NCBI RefSeq assembly: GCF_001866005.1 | Contig: NZ_MLQR01000045.1 | Coordinates: 1-64,000 of the forward strand | DNA length: 64,000 nt | Direction: 5' to 3' | Origin: Anaerobacillus alkalilacustris | GTDB taxonomy: Bacteria > Bacillota > Bacilli > Bacillales > Anaerobacillaceae | Shown here: in pieces, positions 44,263 through 53,039 of the stretch | Layout of the letters: every line of letters begins with the position of its first letter | Position numbering within the stretch: the first letter of the stretch is position 1 | Position numbers and translations under genes: made by a program | Notes under the pieces: generated by a model | Told to the model about the DNA's origin: nothing | Seen by the model: the letters and a program-made list of their open reading frames with translations, nothing else | The model's database searches: none

Positions 44263-44545
44263 CTATTCTTCCCTAACCGCTTTAGTAACCTTTTTCATCG
44301 TTCCTCGTCGCTCATACATCAAATCTAGGCCAACAAAAGGTTCTAATGATCTAATCAATACAGCTTCTGGGTGATGATTCACGCGTCCACTTACAACGTT
44401 TACTAAACAATGCTTATGTATTACATACGTGTACGTGTAACCTGCAGACCCAAACATTATTTCAGTTCTAGCAGTTCTTCGATTATAGTAACTATGAGAA
44501 ACTTTATCATTTAGCCCATTATTAGTCTAGTTTCTGTTTCATAAC
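44263..44545 (-). pseudogene. relic of 3-methyladenine (methylpurine) DNA glycosylase
   Basis: The minus strand carries NDKVSHSYYNRRTARTEIMF then GSAGYTYTYVIHKHCLVNVV and EAVLIRSLEPFVGLDLMYERRG. These are core motifs of the MPG/AAG fold (ASHS, RRTARTE-MFG, AVLIRALEP). The ETE catalytic-region match lies upstream in another frame with stops. The C-terminal third is missing. Clearly a dead gene. Confidence 0.8.
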
Positions 44546-44798
44546 TAAAACCAATCCGTACAAATCTATATCTAATTGCGAAAGGACCAACGTAACTGTG
44601 GCGAGAATAACGAACGGAGAAATTCGTCCCGTGTTTTCCTAATCTGTATCCTTAGTCCTTTTGTAGGTGATGGATCTTCAACACTGAAACTTTCGAACTA
44701 TTTTCACTTTTCGTTCACACTTTAGACAAAAAAGCCCATTAATTCCCAATCAAATTTATAGGATAATAATACTATCTGTTTTAATGGGAGTGACATAT

Positions 44799-45011
44799 AT
44801 GTTAAATACTTTGAATTTAATCGAAAAGATTGAAGAAAAACGTCGTGAAATGCTTCAAATATCATTAAAGTATGGGATTTCATCAAAACAAACGATAAAG
44901 TGTAGTCAAGAATTAGATGATTTATTAAATTTATACGATAAATTGAAAAATTACACTTCAAAAACTTATGTTTTCCTACCTTACCTCATTATACAGCTAA
45001 TGAGTATTTAA
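44799..45011 (+). CDS. Spo0E-like aspartyl-phosphate phosphatase
   Basis: A 70-residue protein, two-helix hairpin: NLIEKIEEKRREMLQISLKY then GISSKQTIKCSQELDDLLN. SQELD is the Spo0E signature. Such proteins dephosphorylate Spo0A-P and delay sporulation. GGGAGTGA precedes the ATG (MLNTLNL). A hydrophobic C-terminal tail (VFLPYLIIQLMSI) is unusual and may be post-truncation sequence. It aligns with the N-terminus of the GGDEF-EAL fusion. Confidence 0.9.
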   Translation: MLNTLNLIEKIEEKRREMLQISLKYGISSKQTIKCSQELDDLLNLYDKLKNYTSKTYVFLPYLIIQLMSI

Positions 45012-45023
45012 AAATAACTTTAC

Positions 45024-45665
45024 TTATAGAGGATGATTTATTAATGATACGCTTGTAATAATATCATTTGGAGTAGAAGCAACATAATCTGGACTCACTT
45101 TATTTATCACTTCAATGGAATCAAAACCCCAGTTTACCCAAATGATTTTGATTGATACTTGTCGACATGCGACGATATCTCGTAATTCATCCCCAATATA
45201 AAGAACTTCTGATTGATGTAATTTATGTTTTTTCAGAAATCTTTTTATAACCTGAGCTTTTCCAAAAACATTATTTGAACAATAAACCTCATCGATTGAA
45301 TAGATACCTTTATTCTTAAAAAACTCTCTAATCGTTTCTTCGGCGTTAGAAGAAATAACCGCTAATCTATATCCGCTACCTACTAACTTTTCAAGCATAT
45401 CTTTTATTCCTGGAAAAAGCTTAAGTTGATGTGTGAATTTTTTATAAAGAGCTAAGAATTCAATAACGGCAAAGGGAATTTTATATAAAGGAAATCCAAG
45501 GGTTTTGCACCGTTCTTTAATTGATACTTTTCTTAATTCCTTAATTTTTTCTTGACTTAACTTTTCATAGTTATATTTAACCGCTAATTGGTTTATAACT
45601 GAAATAGCTATATCCTTCGAGTCTACTAATGTACCGTCAAAATCAAAGATAATGTACTTAATCAT
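45024..45665 (-). CDS. HAD-family hydrolase, phosphoglycolate phosphatase-like
   Basis: A 213-residue HAD protein with C1 cap. Motif I FDFDGTLVDSK, motif II AVISSNAEETI, motif III Lys in NVFGKAQVIK, motif IV YIGDELRDIVAC. Typical phosphoglycolate/pyrophosphatase relative; substrate unknown. AGAGGA before ATG. Converges with the Spo0E gene, the stop codons being 12 bases apart. Confidence 0.85.
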   Translation of the reverse strand: MIKYIIFDFDGTLVDSKDIAISVINQLAVKYNYEKLSQEKIKELRKVSIKERCKTLGFPLYKIPFAVIEFLALYKKFTHQLKLFPGIKDMLEKLVGSGYRLAVISSNAEETIREFFKNKGIYSIDEVYCSNNVFGKAQVIKRFLKKHKLHQSEVLYIGDELRDIVACRQVSIKIIWVNWGFDSIEVINKVSPDYVASTPNDIITSVSLINHPL

Positions 45666-45740
45666 ATAATAATTCCTCTCTGGTCAGCCTTTCCCAATAC
45701 TTAAAGTTCTTTAAAACCGTATTGAATAAGCAAGAATGTT

Positions 45741-46517
45741 TTATATTTTTATATCCCACGATCTTATCAATGCTAACCTAAATATTTCATCTAATTGAAA
45801 AGTAGATTGATTTAGTCCTTGATCATTTGGAAAAGCTTGATTTGATAATCTCTCTAACTCGCTTTCAATGTACAAATTAACAATATCAAAATGAATACAA
45901 CCCTCGCTTTCATCTCCTTTCTTCCTTTTAATGAGTTGTTCGATTTCTTTATTTATTGGTTGATTTAAATCAATTCCATTTAATAACTCATTGACTTCAA
46001 TAGGTGGGAATGAGTTATTTTTTTCTAACCAAAGGCTTGCAAGTAATGGTCTAATCACGTTAATATAGTGTTTTATTTCCTCATTACCTTTACGTTTACA
46101 TACCCCAAAATTCCTCTTAGTCATATTCAAATAGTGGAAAAAACATGTTTTTCTAGAATACATCCACGGTATTAGCCTTCTTAGTTCTGCCACAATCATA
46201 GGATCTTCCAAATAAACAACGGATGATGAAAGCCATTCTAACAATGTTGGATTTGATTTCTTCATTAGATACAGTGCCTTGCGTAAATCCCAACCATGTA
46301 TATCTAACTTATTATTTATAGGAAATGATAACACATCATTTTTGGAATCAATTGATAAATACCAATCAATTGGCTTTATGTATATAAACCGAACATCAAA
46401 GTCACTCAGTGACGTATGTAAGCCAGCTGCTCTACTACCTGCTTCACAGGCAAAAATAACTTTAATATGATGTACCTCTTCTAGTTTTGTTAATGTAGAC
46501 ATTATAAGGTCTTCCAT
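45741..46517 (-). CDS. RlaP/YcgL-type nucleotidyltransferase
   Basis: A 258-residue Pol-beta-superfamily nucleotidyltransferase (PF10127). The active site is CEAGSRAAGLHTSLSDFDVRFIYI, giving the GS-x-AxG and DxDxR acids, then RKALYLMKKSNPTLLEWLSS. Relatives include B. subtilis YcgL; RNA-repair roles are proposed for some. The start MEDLIM follows GAGGTAA by ten bases. Confidence 0.85.
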   Translation of the reverse strand: MEDLIMSTLTKLEEVHHIKVIFACEAGSRAAGLHTSLSDFDVRFIYIKPIDWYLSIDSKNDVLSFPINNKLDIHGWDLRKALYLMKKSNPTLLEWLSSSVVYLEDPMIVAELRRLIPWMYSRKTCFFHYLNMTKRNFGVCKRKGNEEIKHYINVIRPLLASLWLEKNNSFPPIEVNELLNGIDLNQPINKEIEQLIKRKKGDESEGCIHFDIVNLYIESELERLSNQAFPNDQGLNQSTFQLDEIFRLALIRSWDIKI

Positions 46518-46632
46518 AATAAATTTACCTCATTCTTATTCACATAGAAACTTACTTATTAAAATAGTAAAGACAGTGCACTTATGACACCGTCTCCCTT
46601 TCAACATCTATTTTAAATCAAAATTCCATTTT

Positions 46633-46884
46633 CTAAAATAGTAATTCATACACTTCGCTAAGTTCGTGAGCTCTTTTTTCATCTTGCTCTTTTTTTGCAT
46701 AATTTATTTCATTTTTTAACACTAAATCTAATACTGCAATCTCAGCCTCATTTAGATCATTAACAAATTCACCTTCGTCTTTATACTGATTTTCTTTTAA
46801 CTTATCATAAATTTGTTGGCAACTTTCATATTTTTCTGTGTAATTAGATAAAGATTCACGTAAATATCCTAATGTTACATCCAT
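46633..46884 (-). CDS. csgA: CsgA-like sigma-G sporulation protein
   Basis: An 83-residue protein beginning MDVTLGYLRESLSNYTEKYE and ending with KRAHELSEVYELLF. From memory this pattern matches B. subtilis CsgA, a sigma-G-dependent small acid-soluble-type spore protein, which is also next to ybxH there. GGAGGT is seven bases before the ATG; the frame's five upstream codons are dropped. Role in the spore is not known in detail. Confidence 0.75.
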   Translation of the reverse strand: MDVTLGYLRESLSNYTEKYESCQQIYDKLKENQYKDEGEFVNDLNEAEIAVLDLVLKNEINYAKKEQDEKRAHELSEVYELLF

Positions 46885-46902
46885 CTGTACTACCTCCAAT
46901 TA

Positions 46903-47094
46903 TTATATATTGTGTTGATTACAATATGTATCAATATTCTTTTGTATTTGTTCTGATTCAGGAAACTCTCCTTGAAATTGAAATTTTATTTCTTCAACAT
47001 ACGTACCACTTTTATAGACATGTACTGCTCCAACCTGACTGATCACACTGTATTCTGGTTCAAATCGATAACCATTTCGATCGATCGCTCCCAA
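46903..47094 (-). CDS. ybxH: YbxH-like (DUF5370) small protein
   Basis: A 63-residue protein, GAIDRNGYRFEPEYSVISQV and then AVHVYKSGTYVEEIKF. It looks like the YbxH family. The TTG start is chosen: AAAGGAG lies nine bases before it and the YbxH N-terminus begins there, whereas the upstream ATG has no site. 18 bases before csgA, so one operon, likely forespore-expressed. Confidence 0.75.
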   Translation of the reverse strand: MGAIDRNGYRFEPEYSVISQVGAVHVYKSGTYVEEIKFQFQGEFPESEQIQKNIDTYCNQHNI

Positions 47095-47329
47095 TCCATA
47101 CAACTCCTTTACTTTCATTCAACAATATAATTATTATGACTCAAAAATGAAAAATTATCGTTCATATACATGTATTTTAATGAGTGTCATAAAACGTATT
47201 TTGAAAACTGTATCTAGGCGCATTAATCGTACAAACTAGATATAGTTTGTTGTATTCAATAAATCAAATAAATATTACCTAGTTAAAGCATATTAAAAGT
47301 GTAAAAGAAACTAATAAAGGGGTTTGAAA

Positions 47330-47641
47330 ATGGATTTTATATCAAGAGAAGCTATCATTCGTGAAATGACTGAATCATTACCAAGCATGATTGACCAGTA
47401 TGAACTAGAAGATATTGCAGTATTTGAAGAAGAAGGCGAAGATGATCGATACTATTTTGGTTTTACAATACGTAAGAACGGTGATGTTTACATGATTCAC
47501 CAACCATTTTAAAAAAATCATGAAGGTAAATTAGCACCAATTGACTCTAGATGGGTAATCGAGTGTGATGAAGGAGACTCTACAGGATATAATAACCTTG
47601 ACGATGTTTTCGACTATATTAAAGAAGGAATTAAACATTAA
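47330..47641 (+). pseudogene. DUF5634-like gene with an in-frame stop
   Basis: MDFISREAIIREMTESLPSM to MIHQPF (61 codons), then TAA at 47510-47512, then the same frame continues KNHEGKLAPIDSRWVIECDE to EGIKH and stop. Both halves fit one DUF5634-type protein of about 103 residues, so one codon was lost to TAA. AAAGGGG before ATG. Either a recent pseudogene or a truncated but working N-terminal half. Confidence 0.75.
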
Positions 47642-47779
47642 ATTTAAAATAATTTAACGATAACGGCTGCTTATTTTATATAGGAAGCCAGTATTAACAA
47701 GTTCTTGAGATTTCCTACATACCGATATAATCCAAGGCTAATTTAGCCTATTATTTATGAAAATTGTTAAATATCTCAT

Positions 47780-48625
47780 CTAATTATGCTTGTTTAATTT
47801 CACTAAGATTATTTTTTCAAGTAGTGACCAAGGTAATATATTCTTCCAAAATATCATTGATTTTACTCCGCTACCTACTTGATAACGTAGTTTTGGATTT
47901 CTTGCTTTAGATATTTTTTCAATTAATAAAACAACTTTGTTTGGGTCTGCGGCTTTTTTAGCTGTTTTATTAGCTTCATTAAAAATTAATTTCATAAAAC
48001 CATGATAATCTTGTTGCTCTGATAGTTGAACTTCACTTAAACTTTTCTTCCAAATATCCGTTTGAAAAGAACCAGCTTCAATGATACTAACATATATATT
48101 AAAAGGTAATATTTCCAATCGAAGTGATTCACTAAAACCACTTAAGGCAAATTTCGATGTAGCATAAGCCCCCAAACCAGGGAAACCAAAACGGCCGCTA
48201 ATACTGCCAATATTAATGATTTTTCCTTTCCTCCTTTCTCTCATCATAGGTAAAAAAGCTTGTGTAACAGAGACAACGCCTAAGACGTTTGTCTCTAATT
48301 GATATTTCCAATCGTTAATGGAGAGAAGTTCAGTCATCCCCCCACAGCAGTAACCTGCGTTATTAATTAATATATCAATTTTATGATATCTTTGTTGAAC
48401 ATAATTTTTTATTTCATTAATTTCTTGATCTTTTGTAACGTCTAATTGTAAAACATCTATATTGTTTAATATATTGTTTTTCTTGGCTTCTTCTATTAAT
48501 AAATGTTTTTTATTTAAGTCTCGCATTGTAGCAACAACAAAGTAACCCTGTTTAGCTAAATGCAGCGTAGCTAAATAACCAAACCCACTGTTTGTTCCGG
48601 TTATCAACACAATCGTTTTTTCCAT
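47780..48625 (-). CDS. short-chain dehydrogenase/reductase
   Basis: A 281-residue classical SDR. Cofactor loop TGTNSGFGYLATLHLA, NNAGYCCGG, Ser in NIGSISGRFGF, and the catalytic YATSKFALSG (Tyr-x3-Lys). Missing acidic residue after beta-2 and ATMRDLNKK suggest NADP preference (inference). Substrate unknown. Starts MEKTIVLI after AAGAGTGA. Confidence 0.88.
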   Translation of the reverse strand: MEKTIVLITGTNSGFGYLATLHLAKQGYFVVATMRDLNKKHLLIEEAKKNNILNNIDVLQLDVTKDQEINEIKNYVQQRYHKIDILINNAGYCCGGMTELLSINDWKYQLETNVLGVVSVTQAFLPMMRERRKGKIINIGSISGRFGFPGLGAYATSKFALSGFSESLRLEILPFNIYVSIIEAGSFQTDIWKKSLSEVQLSEQQDYHGFMKLIFNEANKTAKKAADPNKVVLLIEKISKARNPKLRYQVGSGVKSMIFWKNILPWSLLEKIILVKLNKHN

Positions 48626-48663
48626 TTTCGTCACTCTTTCTTTAAATCTAAATATATATTAGT

Positions 48664-48745
48664 TAATAAATTTCATAATTGCTTATTTCCGGTAGTCTTG
48701 ATACTAAATGTAGCTCCTTTTAGGTAGTTAAGCAATAAATATTAA
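48664..48745. repeat. R4 element with internal deletion
   Basis: ATAAATTTCATAATTGCTTA and GGTAGTCTTGATACTAAATG match the reverse of the 42.8-kb copy, then skip its centre and resume at AGCTCCTTTTAGGTA. The rest of the 48626-48990 gap shows no gene. Confidence 0.45.
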
Positions 48746-48990
48746 ATAAAGATTTTCTTTATAGTACAATTGCAAAAAATTATCACAGTTCCTTATAATA
48801 AATTTTTTCTACAAAAAGAAAACCTAACCTTACATTCCATTTTAGGCTAGGATGAAATAGTCCGATAAGGTGTCGTTTATACAATAAGTTAACTTCGCTT
48901 AAGTTAACACCACTACTATAAAATGTCAATTATATTTGGTATTCTTATTGAATTCTTATGTATACTGACTACACAATTAAGAGTGAGAAG

Positions 48991-49032
48991 AAAAAAGGAG
49001 TAAGGATCTCTGATTTTTCGTCCTTACTCCCT
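48991..49032 (-). terminator. terminator of the 56-residue gene
   Basis: GGAGTAAGGA pairs with TCCTTACTCC; T6 follows on the minus strand. Confidence 0.85.
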
Positions 49033-49041
49033 TATTTACAA

Positions 49042-49212
49042 CTAAATAAGTCTTACACCCTTCGTCTGTTTTTTTATTATTTCATCACGCTCCCCACCAT
49101 CGGAAAGCTCTTCAGAAAACTCATGGTCTTCTTTCGGGGCATATTTTGAAGCTTTTATATCCCCAGGTGTCATATTGTTATTTGGTGCCGCTTCATTATT
49201 TAGTTTACTCAT
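49042..49212 (-). CDS. 56-residue small hydrophilic protein
   Basis: AAAGGAGGG then ATG: MSKLNNEAAPNNNMTPGDIK and on to KKQTKGVRLI. Ideal ribosome site plus own terminator support a real gene. Charged, no helix of membrane type. No family recognised. Confidence 0.65.
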   Translation of the reverse strand: MSKLNNEAAPNNNMTPGDIKASKYAPKEDHEFSEELSDGGERDEIIKKQTKGVRLI

Positions 49213-49271
49213 TTCAAACCCTCCTTTAGGTTTTTATTATTTCCAAAATCGTATGAATAATTTTTACTCAA

Positions 49272-49422
49272 GAAAAGCGCAAGGCGCCCGCCTATCGGCG
49301 ACAAACACTGGAAGACCTGCTCGTAGCGGTCGGGTTTTTGACCGAAAGAGAAGGTCTGAAGTGATCGAGCGGATGACGCCTTGCGCTGGACAGTTTCCAA
49401 GTTAGAAATTTATAAATTTTGA
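49272..49422 (+). repeat. R1 repeat, divergent middle
   Basis: Ends AAAAGCGCAAGGCGCCCGCC and GCGCTGGACAGTTTCCAAGT fit R1, but the centre (TATCGGCGACAAACACTGGA, GCTCGTAGCGGTCGGG) is a different module with its own pairing. Confidence 0.8.
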
Positions 49423-49435
49423 TACTGTAAAAAAC

Positions 49436-49460
49436 AAGAGCCTTTGAAAATTAGGGCTCT
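49436..49460 (-). terminator. terminator
   Basis: AGAGCC/GGCTCT stem; minus-strand tail TTGTTTTTT. Closes the 49.5-51 kb genes. Confidence 0.65.
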
Positions 49461-49492
49461 CGTATATATTATTTAATTTTTTTCGGTATATA

Positions 49493-49951
49493 TTAAGGAT
49501 TTCTTTTCATTAATTCCTTTTGTAACTCAGCAACTCCTATGGCCATTAATGCATTTAACTCTTCCTCAGAAAAGCGGTCCTTTAATTGGTACACTAATTG
49601 AAGTTGTTCATCTATCGTTAAAGAGCTTTGGAACTGATTTGAAATATCGTTCATTTCTTTAATAGAAAAATTTTTCAAAATAACTTTAACTCCCTCTTCT
49701 TTTGTGGAAAATGGTAGTTGTTCAAGATTTTCTTGTGTTGGATTTATCTGCTGATTTTCCATAAACTCTTTAACTAGCTCAGTAATTTCAGGGTTACTTA
49801 AAAGTTCATCCACAATCTGATCATCTAATAAATCATTAATAACGTTTTCTATTAATTTATCTGAAACCACATTAATAAAAAAATCATAAGCATACTTCCC
49901 TAAAACGACAAGACAAACAATAATTGAGAATGTAATGAATAGCTTTTTCAT
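49493..49951 (-). CDS. hypothetical membrane-anchored protein
   Basis: A 152-residue protein with one N-terminal helix (KLFITFSIIVCLVVLGKYAY) and an acidic helical extracellular part, EQLPFSTKEEGVKVILKNFS, RFSEEELNALMAIG. GAGGGAGA before ATG (MKKLFIT). It lies 93 bases after the DUF4097 gene and may be cotranscribed. No family named. Confidence 0.6.
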   Translation of the reverse strand: MKKLFITFSIIVCLVVLGKYAYDFFINVVSDKLIENVINDLLDDQIVDELLSNPEITELVKEFMENQQINPTQENLEQLPFSTKEEGVKVILKNFSIKEMNDISNQFQSSLTIDEQLQLVYQLKDRFSEEELNALMAIGVAELQKELMKRNP

Positions 49952-50044
49952 TCTTGTCTCCCTCAAAACATATTTATTTAATACTTAACATACTAAAATC
50001 AATTTGGGAAGAGCCATTATTTACTAAGATACCTTATAAATTTA

Positions 50045-51010
50045 TCAATTCAAATAAAAACTCCCTGATGAGGTTCGAACTTTTACTTTAGGACTTTCCG
50101 AACCAATTGTTCCTAAAATACGATTATTCGACTTTTCCTCAAATTTCATACCAGAAATATGAACATTTCCATTACCTGAGCTTCCTAGGAAGTCAATAAT
50201 GGCTGAGGTCGGAGAATTAGTAAACTTTACTTCGACACGACCACTTGAGGTAGCTACTGTAATATCATTGGTTAGCTCTTTGTTTTTAATCGTAATTTTA
50301 CCTGAGCTCGAACTAGCTGTTATATCTCCATCAATGTCAGTTAAATTAATTCTTCCAGAAGAAGAAGTAACCTCTAACTTTTCTGTAATAACATTTGATA
50401 AAGAAATAGTTCCACTACTTGCTGTAACACCTACAAACGTGGCTACACTATCTTTTGCCTCAATTCGACCACTTGAAGCTTCTAATTTAAGGTTTTTTTC
50501 TACAAATAAATTTAAAACTTCAATTTTTCCCGAACTTGCTCTTAAATAAAAGTTCTTAGCTTGTATATCTGTTGCGATAACCTTCCCTGATGAAGAACTT
50601 ATACTAATAGAATCGTAGAGCTTTTGTGGGACATAAATGTTAAGTTGCATATTTATTCTCGTAGTTCTAAAATTAAAACCGGTTTTTATTGGACTTTTAT
50701 TATTTATCATAACTTGCACCTTATCATTATTTTTTTTCACTTCAAGAGTAAAATCATTTTTATATTTTTCACTTACCTTACCTTGAAACTCAATCCTTAT
50801 GTCATTATTTTTTGTAGGTTTTATAAGTACTGGAAGTGATGAGTTGTTAACATCAATGTTTGATATGTTTCTTCCGTCAATCACTTCATTCTCATTTATA
50901 TTCACTACTTTATCCGATAACAAACCAAAAAATGGTTGATTAAAATTTATAACTAAAGCAAACAAGCCAATAACTATTAATGATAAACCTAAAAATGTTA
51001 CTTTATTCAT
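50045..51010 (-). CDS. DUF4097-family membrane-anchored beta-repeat protein (LiaG-like)
   Basis: A 321-residue protein: N-terminal membrane helix, then a right-handed beta-helix of repeated SSSGKV/ASSGRIE-type turns (over ten SSG motifs), ending VKVRTSSGSFYLN. This is the DUF4097 / LiaG pattern found with cell-envelope stress genes. AGGAGGGG before ATG. No LiaFSR genes are in the window. Confidence 0.85.
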   Translation of the reverse strand: MNKVTFLGLSLIVIGLFALVINFNQPFFGLLSDKVVNINENEVIDGRNISNIDVNNSSLPVLIKPTKNNDIRIEFQGKVSEKYKNDFTLEVKKNNDKVQVMINNKSPIKTGFNFRTTRINMQLNIYVPQKLYDSISISSSSGKVIATDIQAKNFYLRASSGKIEVLNLFVEKNLKLEASSGRIEAKDSVATFVGVTASSGTISLSNVITEKLEVTSSSGRINLTDIDGDITASSSSGKITIKNKELTNDITVATSSGRVEVKFTNSPTSAIIDFLGSSGNGNVHISGMKFEEKSNNRILGTIGSESPKVKVRTSSGSFYLN

Positions 51011-51159
51011 CTGTACCCCTCCTAAATTTTTATAGTGTCACGTCATTCGCTAAATTAAATGATTAAGAGATTTCCTTAATCGAATTTAATATCTTAAATT
51101 TTTTAAAAAGCCCTAAAGTTGACCGAGAAGGAAATAACTTCATAATCTTTTCCATTAAG

Positions 51160-51376
51160 TTGAACTTCCATCAGTATAGGTTTTCTTTCATCTCCCACCG
51201 ATTATTAGCTTAACTTATACGATTTGCATAAGAATAACTAATTACCGAGCTTTCACTTATGAAAGTTATTCTATACCTGTCCTTTAAGGACAGTTAATCC
51301 CACCTTACCTTTTTTCGATTCCCCTTGCGTTTTGAGGTTGGGATCTTACTGCCCTTTAAGAGTGGGATAAAAGAGG
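51160..51376 (+). repeat. R3 repeat, full copy
   Basis: GAACTTCCATCAGTATAGG, CATAAGAATAACTAAT, AAAGTTATTCTATACC, GTTAATCCCACCTTACC, TTACTGCCCTTTAAGAGTGG in the order of the 29.9-kb copy. Confidence 0.75.
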
Positions 51377-51599
51377 CGCATTACTTGATCCAACCATACT
51401 ATTCGTCATTTCTTGCGAGAGTCCCTCGTTCATATATAGTTTACTTTTCTTTCTTATTAGATAGAATGTACTTCAGATATATTTATGGTAAGACTAACGG
51501 CTTATAACTTAATATCAAGCAACGAATGATAAGAGATGATACATATCGTTCTTTAGATTTATCAAATGAAAAGAGAAGAAAGAATGCAACTTGTCAACT
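51377..51599. other. intergenic between two R3 copies, nothing recognised
   Basis: AT-rich DNA without a supported ORF; a 60-codon open frame ends here but has no ribosome site and overlaps the repeat. Confidence 0.4.
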
Positions 51600-51737
51600 T
51601 AAATTATTAAGTCGAACTTTAATCAATGGTGGGATGGTTCCTTCATTCCACACTGATCGTTAGTTTAAGTAATACCACAGGCATAAGAATAACTAATCAT
51701 CAGCTTTCACTGTTGAAAGCGATTCTATATTGGATGG
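51600..51737 (+). repeat. R3 repeat, cut off by R1
   Basis: TCGAACTTTAATCAATGGTG, CACTGATCGTTAGTTTAAG, CATAAGAATAACTAATCATC and GCGATTCTATATTGGATGG, then an abrupt switch to R1 sequence. The last third of R3 is gone. Confidence 0.75.
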
Positions 51738-51998
51738 CTTCTTACGTTTAAGTGCTTCTGCGTCTTCTAGCATAGCTTCGTAGCAAGCTTCCTCGAAGCA
51801 GTTTTCCGTGCGACGAGTAATCGCAGGAGCAATTGTTTTCCGTGCGACGAGTAATCGCAGGAGCAAAGTAGCATGAAGCTAATCGACGAAGAACTCAAGC
51901 AGTAATTGAAGTCCGTTGCTTGACTGAAGTGCTCGAGTTCGTAGGCTGCTTACGCTAGAAAGTTTTCAAGTTAGAAATTTATAAATTCTGATTATAGA
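51738..51998 (+). repeat. R1 repeat, left end missing, with two 34-bp tandem units
   Basis: Begins inside R1 (GTGCTTCTGCGTCTTCTAGC), carries two units of TGCGACGAGTAATCGCAGGA + GCAATTGTTTTCCG from 51809, and ends with the standard right arm ..TTCTGATTATAG. Confidence 0.88.
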
Positions 51999-52060
51999 AT
52001 AAAGAGAGTGTTATTTTCAAAAAATAATTTTCATAAAATTACTGTAGAGGAATGATCTTT

Positions 52061-52525
52061 TTGAAAAAACTATTTGTATTTATGTTTATTTGTTTGTTTT
52101 TATTAACTGGCTTTGAGAGTCAAAATGATCTTGAAATAACTGATGTAGAAACGACGCTAATAAAAGCAGAGCACATACTACGTTATGATATAAAGATAAA
52201 AAATCTAACTGGTTCCCGATTAGTTCCCGCATTTGATTATCCTGGGCATTACTATTATGGTTTCGAGATTGTCATTAAACCAAATAAAAAGTTAGCATCA
52301 TTAATGGTAATGGAAGATAATACGAAATATAAAAAAATGATGTTTAGAGGCGGAGGAGCAAGTGGTGTTTTAGAGCCTGGAGTCAATACAACCTTTAGTG
52401 TCGAGTATCAAATAAAAGATGACTCAGATTTGGAGAAAGTAAAAAACTATGCATTTGATTCAACATTATTATTTTTAGACGGCACAAAAGTAATTGCAGA
52501 ATTCCCACTCAACAAATTTGACTAA
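52061..52525 (+). CDS. secreted protein of unknown function
   Basis: A 154-residue protein with a signal peptide (MKKLFVFMFICLFLLTGFES) lacking a lipobox Cys, then a beta-sandwich-like domain (YDIKIKNLTGSRLVPAFDYP, LEPGVNTTFSVEYQI) of the general DUF4352/BsuPI build. TTG is chosen: ten bases after AGAGGA, whereas the ATG at 52052 is one base from it. Stands alone. Confidence 0.6.
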   Translation: MKKLFVFMFICLFLLTGFESQNDLEITDVETTLIKAEHILRYDIKIKNLTGSRLVPAFDYPGHYYYGFEIVIKPNKKLASLMVMEDNTKYKKMMFRGGGASGVLEPGVNTTFSVEYQIKDDSDLEKVKNYAFDSTLLFLDGTKVIAEFPLNKFD

Positions 52526-52830
52526 TCCAGAAAATCGAACCACCAAATCTATTAGAGATAATAAGGAATTGGTGAAAAGATGTCCTCAAATTCAATCGTG
52601 TAGTGTACTATGTTAAATTTACGGTTTAAACGGACTGTAGATCCTTTATTTTGAATATAACACGCAAATTTTAGATTTCACGGACAGAGGATCCGCTATT
52701 TAGTCTTATAATGTCATTCTTTTAACGATTTTGATCAAATAAGATATCTGTTGTCCGCGAAAGTTTAATTAAATCAAATTTTTCAAAAATAGCGGAACAT
52801 GTGTCATAAAAAACAGCTAAAATAGATATT
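52526..52830. repeat. degenerate CGGACAGAGGATCCG repeats (R5)
   Basis: Shows AACGGACTGTAGATCCTTTATTTT, then CACGGACAGAGGATCCGCTATTT, then TGTTGTCCGCGAAAGT and AAATAGCGGAACATGTGTC. The recurring CGGAC..GATCC..GCTATTT words suggest an eroded repeat array. Nothing coding is seen here. Confidence 0.4.
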
Positions 52831-52833
52831 AAG

Positions 52834-52868
52834 AGGCTTAGAGATAATTTTTTCTCCAAGCCTTTTTT
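52834..52868 (+). terminator. terminator
   Basis: AGGCTTaGAGA pairs with TCTCcAAGCCT, followed by T6. Confidence 0.75.
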
Positions 52869-52874
52869 ACATAA

Positions 52875-52957
52875 TCAGAATTTAAAAGTTTCTAACTCGG
52901 AAACTGTCTAGCTTCAGCGCCTTTCGCTCGTGACCAAGGCGCTGAAGCTTTTCTTGG
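52875..52957 (-). repeat. R1 repeat, short form, reverse
   Basis: CAGAATTTAAAAGTTTCTAA, AAACTGTCTAGCTTCAGCGC, CTCGTGACCAAGGCGCTGAA. The stem here reads AGCTTCAGCGCC with GGCGCTGAAGCT, a perfect version of the R1 closing stem. Confidence 0.88.
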
Positions 52958-53039
52958 TGTAAATTACCTTTTTATAAGATGGTACTTTTGAGTGTAAATA
53001 CTAGATGTAATTTGTCAATATGCACCTTACAAGTAAATC

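Noticed and set aside
49175-49405. 76-codon ORF across the 49-kb R1 copy, and similar ORFs at 16991-17179 and 61175-61432
   Set aside because: They are read through R1 repeat sequence; the palindromes give open frames on both strands. No ribosome site.
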